Source: Candidatus Melainabacteria bacterium
GTDB taxonomy: Bacteria > Cyanobacteriota > Vampirovibrionia > Obscuribacterales > Obscuribacteraceae
Direction: 5' to 3'
Length of the DNA: 64,000 nucleotides
Assembly (NCBI GenBank): GCA_016212515.1
Contig: JACRFZ010000114.1
Coordinates: forward strand, 62,001-126,000
Positions within the stretch are counted from its first letter, which is position 1. Every line of letters starts with the position of its first letter. The notes under the pieces are model-generated. The model did no database searches and had not been told where the DNA came from. It saw only the letters and a program-made list of their open reading frames with translations. Positions 59,346 to 64,000 of the stretch are shown in pieces. The translations under genes were made by a program, and so were the position numbers.

Positions 59346-60443
59346 TTGCCGGCACTAGTATTAGCTGGAGAGGAAGAATTTCTTCTATATAGGAAGCTCG
59401 AGGAGTTGAAAGAAAAACTTCTTGATCCGGCATTTGCCAGTTTCAACTATCAACGTCTTGATGGTGCCGTGAGTGGCAGTGATGTTGTGGATCTGGCTGC
59501 TTCCATTCCTTTTGGACCGGGCAATAAGGTGATTATTTTTGATCGCTGTGATTGGTTCGCCAAGAAGCGAGCCGGAAAATCCGACGACAAACCCAAGACT
59601 GCCAAGGGCAGCAAAGCCGCTAAAGCTTCCGGTAAAGATTCCGTCGATGAGGATGAGCTTGCCGAAGCCCTGGCCGGCCTGCATCCGAATACCTATTTGA
59701 TATTCGTGGCAACTCAGAACTTCGACTCTACCTTGCGACTTTCAAAGCTGGTTGCCCAACATGCCAAAGTAGAAAAGTTCGACAAATTTAAACACTGGGC
59801 CGGAGGCGAAGCCAGCACTGAGCTGAAGAATTTTGTGCAGAAGGAAGTGCATCATTTTGGCGCCACCATAGATGAAGATGCTGCCTATTATTTGATAGAC
59901 GGATTGGAAGCCAATTTGCGCCATATACATAAGGAAATTGAAAAAGCGGCAACCTATATTCTTCCCCAGACTCATATTACTCTCGATGTTGTCAAACGCT
60001 TGAGTCCGCACAATTCTCAGATTTTCGCCGTTACGGAATACTGGCTGGCCGGCAAGCACGAGCAGACTCTCAATAGTTTGAGAGAACTGCTTTCCAAACA
60101 GAATGCCATGGGTGTAATTGCCGCTTTGCAGACCTTATTGAGCAAGTGGGTGCAAATCAAAACTCTTTGTGAGGTGGAGAAAGAGAAATTGCCCTATCAT
60201 CCCGGTGTGCAAAGAAGAGATTTGCCCTCTCACGAGCTTGCCAAGCGCTTGCAGGCTTCTCTCAAAGCCCACCCCTTTGCCCTTGAGAAGGACATTAAGC
60301 GGCTGCAGCCGGTGTCTCTTGATTTTCTAATCAGGAAAAGGCAGGATTTGACGCGCATGGAGCAGATGGTCAAAACCGGCTTGATGCCGGACTTGCATGC
60401 CCTGGAATTGTTCTTCTTTGGTGAAGAGAAACGTCGGCAATGA
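59346..60443 (+). CDS. holA: DNA polymerase III subunit delta
   Basis: The clamp-loader subunit that opens the beta clamp. The 365-aa protein begins PALVLAGEEEFLLYRKLEEL, then RLDGAVSGSDVVDLAASIPF with KVIIFDRCDWF, a Lys/Ala-rich insertion (about residues 80-105), LIFVATQNFDSTLRLSKLV, and a helical C-terminal collar domain (VKRLSPHNSQIFAVTEYWLA, PVSLDFLIRKRQDLTRMEQM). TTG 59346 follows GAGG. The Lys/Ala-rich insertion is not typical of the family. Confidence 0.9.
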   Translation: MPALVLAGEEEFLLYRKLEELKEKLLDPAFASFNYQRLDGAVSGSDVVDLAASIPFGPGNKVIIFDRCDWFAKKRAGKSDDKPKTAKGSKAAKASGKDSVDEDELAEALAGLHPNTYLIFVATQNFDSTLRLSKLVAQHAKVEKFDKFKHWAGGEASTELKNFVQKEVHHFGATIDEDAAYYLIDGLEANLRHIHKEIEKAATYILPQTHITLDVVKRLSPHNSQIFAVTEYWLAGKHEQTLNSLRELLSKQNAMGVIAALQTLLSKWVQIKTLCEVEKEKLPYHPGVQRRDLPSHELAKRLQASLKAHPFALEKDIKRLQPVSLDFLIRKRQDLTRMEQMVKTGLMPDLHALELFFFGEEKRRQ

Positions 60444-60477
60444 GTTATTCGGAGAGTAGATATTTCAAGGGGGCCCC

Positions 60478-61194
60478 GTGAGCGATCCTAGTTCCAATTT
60501 CGTGCAAGACGAGATGAATGTCAAAGACACCTGGCGTGTCTTTCGCATGATGGCTGAGATGGTGGAAGGGTTTGACGAGCTTTCGCGCATTGGTCCGGCC
60601 GTATCGATTTTTGGAACGGCACGCTGTAAGCCCTCGGACCCGGTCTATCTCTTGGCTGAGACCATCGCCAGAAAGCTTTCGGAAAAGGGTTTTGCCGTCA
60701 TCACCGGCGGCGGACCGGGCGTGATGGAAGCCGGTAATAAAGGTGCCCTGGCGGCTGGCGGCACCTCGGTAGGGTTGAACATAATTTTGCCCCGGGAAAC
60801 AGGACCAAACCCATACCAGACCAAGTCTTTAGACTTTCGCTACTTCTTTCTGCGCAAGCTTATGTTTGTCAAGTATGCGGTTGCTTTTGTTATTTTGCCC
60901 GGCGGCTTCGGCAGTCTTGATGAACTGTTTGAAACCGCTACTTTGATTCAGACCAAAAAAATTAAAAAGTTCCCCCTTTTTCTGGTTGATTCCAAGTTCT
61001 GGAATCCGATGCTGGACTGGCTAAAAACCGAGGTGGTGGAGCGCGGCTATCTGGAGCCTTCCGAACTTGATCTGTTCACTGTTATTGACGACCCGGATGA
61101 ACTCGTGGACCAGATTGTCTGGTGTGAGAATGAAAAGTGTTACTTGCGTCCTGACGGCATCCGGGGACGACGCAATGCCGAAGACGACATCTAG
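60478..61194 (+). CDS. LOG-family (TIGR00730) Rossmann protein
   Basis: A 238-aa member of the lysine-decarboxylase-like/LOG family, which includes cytokinin-activating phosphoribohydrolases and related nucleotide hydrolases. The family motifs are VSIFGTARCKP, VITGGGPGVMEAGNKGA and the PGGFGSLDELFE catalytic/nucleotide site. GTG 60478 with AAGGGGG close upstream. It lies 34 bases after holA and is probably co-transcribed. The substrate in this organism is unknown; AMP or a purine nucleotide is typical. Confidence 0.92.
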   Translation: MSDPSSNFVQDEMNVKDTWRVFRMMAEMVEGFDELSRIGPAVSIFGTARCKPSDPVYLLAETIARKLSEKGFAVITGGGPGVMEAGNKGALAAGGTSVGLNIILPRETGPNPYQTKSLDFRYFFLRKLMFVKYAVAFVILPGGFGSLDELFETATLIQTKKIKKFPLFLVDSKFWNPMLDWLKTEVVERGYLEPSELDLFTVIDDPDELVDQIVWCENEKCYLRPDGIRGRRNAEDDI

Positions 61195-61326
61195 ACGGGC
61201 ATCGGTCTGAGCCACTTCCTCTTGGTCAGGGGGAGACAATGTAAGTTTTGATTTGTGATCTTGCCCGATTCGATATGCCTGATTAAGGAATGTGGTAAAA
61301 ACGCCGGGCTCAAGGAAAGTCACCTC

Positions 61327-61332
61327 TATAAT
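61327..61332 (+). promoter_or_regulatory. Possible -10 box for etfBA
   Basis: TATAAT, 51 bases before the etfB start, in a CCTCTATAAT context like that before the exonuclease gene at 47846. No good -35 hexamer at normal spacing. Confidence 0.35.
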
Positions 61333-61382
61333 CGAAGGCTATTAATCAGTTATTAGATAGCTGTGCTTGAGGAGACAGGGCC

Positions 61383-62165
61383 TTGAAGATTGCCGTATGT
61401 GTTAAAGCCGTGCCGGACACGGAAGCTAAAATTGCCATTGCCGATGGCAAGAAGAATATTGATTTCAATGGTGTTCGCTTTATTACCAGCCCCTACGATG
61501 AATTCGCCATCGAGGAAGCCCTCAAGCTGAAGGAAAAGCTTGGCGGTGATACCACCGTAATTTCCATGGGCGGCAATGAGTGCACCGATGTGTTGCGCGA
61601 TAGCCTGGCTCGTGGCATCGATAATGCTGTTCATTTGAACGATGCTGATTTCGCCGGTCTTGATACGCTCTCTACGGCCAAAGTTTTGGCTGCTGCCATT
61701 AAAGATGGTGGCTACGAAATAGTTTTCGTCGGTCAGCAGGGTGTAGGCGGCGACAACAGCCAGGTGCCGGCAATGCTGGCTGAATTACTCGGCTTTGCCC
61801 AGACCACTATGGTGGTTAAATTTGAATGCGACGGCACCACTTTCAAAGCCGAGCGCGAGATCGAAGGAGCCCATGAATTTGTTGAAGGCACTCTGCCGGC
61901 CGTGATTAGCGCCCAAAAGGGACTGAATGAGCCCCGTTATCCCGGCATCAAGGGCGTTATGGCTGCTCGCCGTAAAGAGATTGCCGTGAAAGATGCCGGC
62001 GCTCTCGGTGTCAAAGGCCAGGTAGGCGGCGACAAGCTCCAGGTGACCATCAAAGAGATGGCTCTGCCGCCCGAGCGTCCCCAGGGTCGCAAGATTGAAG
62101 GCGATACCGATTCGGCCGTGAGCGAACTCGTCAATCTTCTGCGCAGCGAAGCGCACGTCCTCTAA
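61383..62165 (+). CDS. etfB: Electron transfer flavoprotein subunit beta
   Basis: The small ETF subunit, binding AMP or a second flavin, which carries electrons from acyl-CoA and other dehydrogenases. The 260-aa protein begins KIAVCVKAVPDTEAKI, with NPYDEFAIEEAL-type SPYDEFAIEEALKLKE, FVGQQGVGGDNSQVPAMLAE and the ETF-beta signature region (VISAQKGLNEPRYPGIKGVM, AARRKEI). TTG 61383 with GAGGAG upstream. It forms a two-gene operon with etfA, 24 bases downstream. Whether this ETF is bifurcating is not decided by what I can see. Confidence 0.95.
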   Translation: MKIAVCVKAVPDTEAKIAIADGKKNIDFNGVRFITSPYDEFAIEEALKLKEKLGGDTTVISMGGNECTDVLRDSLARGIDNAVHLNDADFAGLDTLSTAKVLAAAIKDGGYEIVFVGQQGVGGDNSQVPAMLAELLGFAQTTMVVKFECDGTTFKAEREIEGAHEFVEGTLPAVISAQKGLNEPRYPGIKGVMAARRKEIAVKDAGALGVKGQVGGDKLQVTIKEMALPPERPQGRKIEGDTDSAVSELVNLLRSEAHVL

Positions 62166-62189
62166 GTTTCAATTATCTGGAGAAAACAA

Positions 62190-63167
62190 ATGTCGCAAGG
62201 AATTTTGGTATTTGTAGAAGAGCGGGGCGGCTCGTTGCGTAAAGCCTCTCTGGAAGCTCTCTCTGAAGCCGGTCGTCGCATCGGCTCCGTTGGTGGAGAA
62301 GTAACCGCCGTGCTTATCGGCAGTGCCGTCAAAGGGCTGGCCGGTCAGCTCGGTAAATTTGGTGCTGCCAAAGTAATCGTAGTGGAAAACGGTGCCCTGG
62401 ATAAATACAGCACCGAAGCTTTCACCCAGGCCCTTTCAGAAGCGGTGAAGAAGACTTCTCCCAAGTATGTCTTCGCCGCTTACACCTCTATGGCGAAGGA
62501 CTTCATTCCCCGGGTGGCGGCCCGTCTTGATGCGCCCTGTGTATCGGATGTGATGGAATTTGTCGTGGATGGCGCGAACCTTTGCCCGGTGCGCCCGATG
62601 TACTCCGGCAAGACTTTCGGTACTTATGAAATCAAGGCCTCTTTGAGTTTCATTACCCTGCGCCCGAATGTCTTTGCCCTGGCCGAAGGAAGTGGCGATG
62701 CGGCCGTTGAAGATCTGTCCGTGGAGTTTGCCGCTCCCAAAGCCAAGGTGACCGAGGTGCATGCCTCCGAGGGTGCTAAGGTAGAACTTTCCGAAGCTTC
62801 TATCGTTGTATCAGGCGGACGCGGCATCAAAGGCCCGGAAAATTGGCCGGTCTTGCAGTCTCTGTGTGATGCCCTTGGTGCGGCTCTTGGTGCTTCCCGG
62901 GCGGTTGTGGACTCGGGTTGGATCGATCACCAGTTCCAGGTGGGGCAGACCGGTAAGACCGTCTCGCCTCAGCTCTATATTGCCTGCGGCATTTCCGGTG
63001 CTATTCAACACCTGGCCGGTATGTCCTCTTCCAAAGTGATCGTAGCTATCAACAAAGATCCGGAAGCTCCCATCTTCAAGCATGCCACTTACGGTATCGT
63101 AGGCGATGTGCTGGAAGTGGTACCGAAGCTGACGGAGGCTGTTCGTAAACTGCGTGAGCACAACTAA
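62190..63167 (+). CDS. etfA: Electron transfer flavoprotein subunit alpha
   Basis: The FAD-binding ETF subunit. The 325-aa protein has the N-terminal adenine-nucleotide-hydrolase-like domain and the C-terminal FAD domain with VVSGGRGIKGPENWPVLQSL, LGAALGASRAVVDSGWIDH, QVGQTGKTVSPQLYIACGIS and GAIQHLAGM, VIVAINKDPEAPIF, all classical. ATG 62190 with GGAG upstream. Together with etfB it would feed electrons from acyl-CoA or other dehydrogenases into the quinone pool. Confidence 0.96.
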   Translation: MSQGILVFVEERGGSLRKASLEALSEAGRRIGSVGGEVTAVLIGSAVKGLAGQLGKFGAAKVIVVENGALDKYSTEAFTQALSEAVKKTSPKYVFAAYTSMAKDFIPRVAARLDAPCVSDVMEFVVDGANLCPVRPMYSGKTFGTYEIKASLSFITLRPNVFALAEGSGDAAVEDLSVEFAAPKAKVTEVHASEGAKVELSEASIVVSGGRGIKGPENWPVLQSLCDALGAALGASRAVVDSGWIDHQFQVGQTGKTVSPQLYIACGISGAIQHLAGMSSSKVIVAINKDPEAPIFKHATYGIVGDVLEVVPKLTEAVRKLREHN

Positions 63168-63190
63168 TTAGCTGAGTATCCCATTCAGCC

Positions 63191-63218
63191 AAGGGGAAGT
63201 ACCATGGTACTTCCCCTT
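63191..63218. terminator. Perfect palindrome between etfA and the esterase-like gene
   Basis: A 28-base perfect palindrome (arm AAGGGGAAGTACCA with its complement) followed by TCTATTC. It probably acts as a bidirectional terminator for the convergent genes. Confidence 0.65.
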
Positions 63219-63327
63219 TCTATTCGGGCTGTATTCATCTGAAGATAGAGGTTCGTGAAATTTCGCCGGCGCTAAGATGTTCACACAGGGTGCGCTCCAG
63301 ATAGGAGCAGCCCGCTACTTTGCCTTT

Positions 63328-64000
63328 CTAACGATCGTTGGTATAAGGTACAGCCGGCAAGCCGTCTAAGGAAAAGATTGTGAGGATGGGGTTATTACCC
63401 CATCCGTAGCGCACATAGCGGGGCGCTTTCACATACTTGCATTCCAGGAAAACCGTATTCCCTTCAATTTTGGCGTCGGCATCGAAGAATTTGTGATCGT
63501 GACCGGCCAGGGCGAAACCCTTTACCGGCTGCTCACCTTTGGCCATCAGACCGCGGCCGGCATTCTTGAAGACGACCTTGATTCCTTCGCCTTCATTTTC
63601 AACGTATTCGACGATGGGGTAGAGGTAGGGCTTGGGTACTCGGTAAAGTGTAGCCAGGGTGGAATTGGCCACCCTCTTGGCCAATTCCTCTACGCTCATG
63701 TAGATGCTGCCGCTCTTCATGTCTTCATGACAGAGGTCGGTGGAGACGATCAAGTAACTTTTGGGTGCGATTCTGGCTTTGTACTGGGTGTGCCTGATGG
63801 ACGCTGCTGCGCTCATGTTTTCCTTGTCGGCGGTCTGCGACGGCTGGGCACCCATTTGTACGTAGTAGAAGGGCAACTGCTCCTGCGCGAAGAGTCGGCG
63901 CAGGTCTTTCAGCAGAACAGGGAAGAGGGTTTTGTATTGCACCGGAAAATTCAGGTCGCTTTCACCCTGGCAGAAGAGAACGCCCTTCAACGCATAAGGC
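63328..64000 (-). CDS. Sialate O-acetylesterase-like protein, N-terminus beyond window
   Basis: The C-terminal 224 residues of an SGNH-fold carbohydrate esterase (SASA family). The block PYALKGVLFCQGESD matches the conserved GV-x-W-x-QGESN motif of these enzymes, and STDLCHEDMKSGSIYMSVEE corresponds to the D-x-x-x-x-x-H-P/H region near the C-terminal catalytic Asp/His. The open frame continues past base 64000; the TTG at 63990 is internal, not a start. Family members remove acetyl groups from sialic acids or other glycans. The catalytic Ser is outside the window. Confidence 0.85.
   Translation of the reverse strand, partial: PYALKGVLFCQGESDLNFPVQYKTLFPVLLKDLRRLFAQEQLPFYYVQMGAQPSQTADKENMSAAASIRHTQYKARIAPKSYLIVSTDLCHEDMKSGSIYMSVEELAKRVANSTLATLYRVPKPYLYPIVEYVENEGEGIKVVFKNAGRGLMAKGEQPVKGFALAGHDHKFFDADAKIEGNTVFLECKYVKAPRYVRYGWGNNPILTIFSLDGLPAVPYTNDR

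Overview
The window is a gene-dense bacterial chromosome segment with moderately high GC, 56 protein genes, one tRNA and no insertion sequence, phage, CRISPR array or rRNA. Several genes point to Cyanobacteriota, most likely a non-photosynthetic lineage (Vampirovibrionia/Melainabacteria, Obscuribacterales-like). An OmpR-type regulator matches cyanobacterial RpaB closely. NusB carries the long central insertion I recall from cyanobacterial NusB. RuvB has a cyanobacterial-type N-terminal extension, and a 7TM-HD (PgpH) protein and CsaB are present. No photosynthesis, carboxysome or phycobilisome gene is seen. The assignment is inference from remembered family sequences, not from a search.

Layout. 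1-8.8 kb: Ser/Thr kinase (cut by the left edge), small membrane protein, acyl-CoA synthetase, a small lower-GC islet with two orphan genes, nusB-ftsY, rsmD and a multi-MshEN protein. 8.8-17.1 kb: pgpH, galE, a dolichol-phosphate-type glycosyltransferase, ruvB-yibE/F-cdsA and tRNA-Ser(GCT). 17.2-28.1 kb: an orphan 415-aa protein, an EamA transporter, an M50-like membrane protease, ftcD-gdhA, a metallophosphoesterase, an eIF-2B-like protein, a radical SAM protein and a zinc-ribbon protein. 28.5-33 kb: eno, a secreted orphan, ahcY and rpaB. 33-38.6 kb: two tandem CpaC/RcpA-like secretins, each behind a nearly identical, unusually long leader. 38.7-45 kb: a BlaI-like regulator, gmhB, a sensor kinase with a degenerate REC-GGDEF-REC partner, mrnC, a TagA-type transferase and csaB. 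45-50 kb: glcE-glcF, a DEDDy exonuclease and gcvPB. 50-57 kb: a zinc-ribbon membrane protein, an AarF/UbiB kinase, rph, a DUF2993-like protein, a tandem-repeat lipoprotein and gpmI. 57-64 kb: histidine kinase-regulator-PhoU, holA, a LOG-family protein, etfB-etfA and a sialate O-acetylesterase-like protein cut by the right edge.

How the genes work together. Central carbon and one-carbon metabolism dominate: enolase and phosphoglycerate mutase, acyl-CoA synthetase, ETF, glycolate oxidase subunits, the glycine-cleavage P-protein subunit 2, histidine catabolism (FtcD) beside a glutamate dehydrogenase homologue, and SAH hydrolase. Envelope genes (CdsA, GalE, GmhB, TagA-like, CsaB, secretins) indicate a diderm cell. 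Signalling is rich: Ser/Thr kinase, c-di-AMP hydrolase, possible c-di-GMP readers and three phosphorelay sets.

Most noteworthy: (1) the duplicated secretin locus, whose leaders share a 61-nt element with one mismatch, an eight-codon upstream ORF and a CTCCC that could mask the ribosome binding site; (2) a glutamate dehydrogenase with His in place of the catalytic Lys; (3) a REC-GGDEF-REC protein with none of its usual catalytic or phospho-acceptor residues; (4) a protein built of repeated MshEN-like modules with no ATPase.
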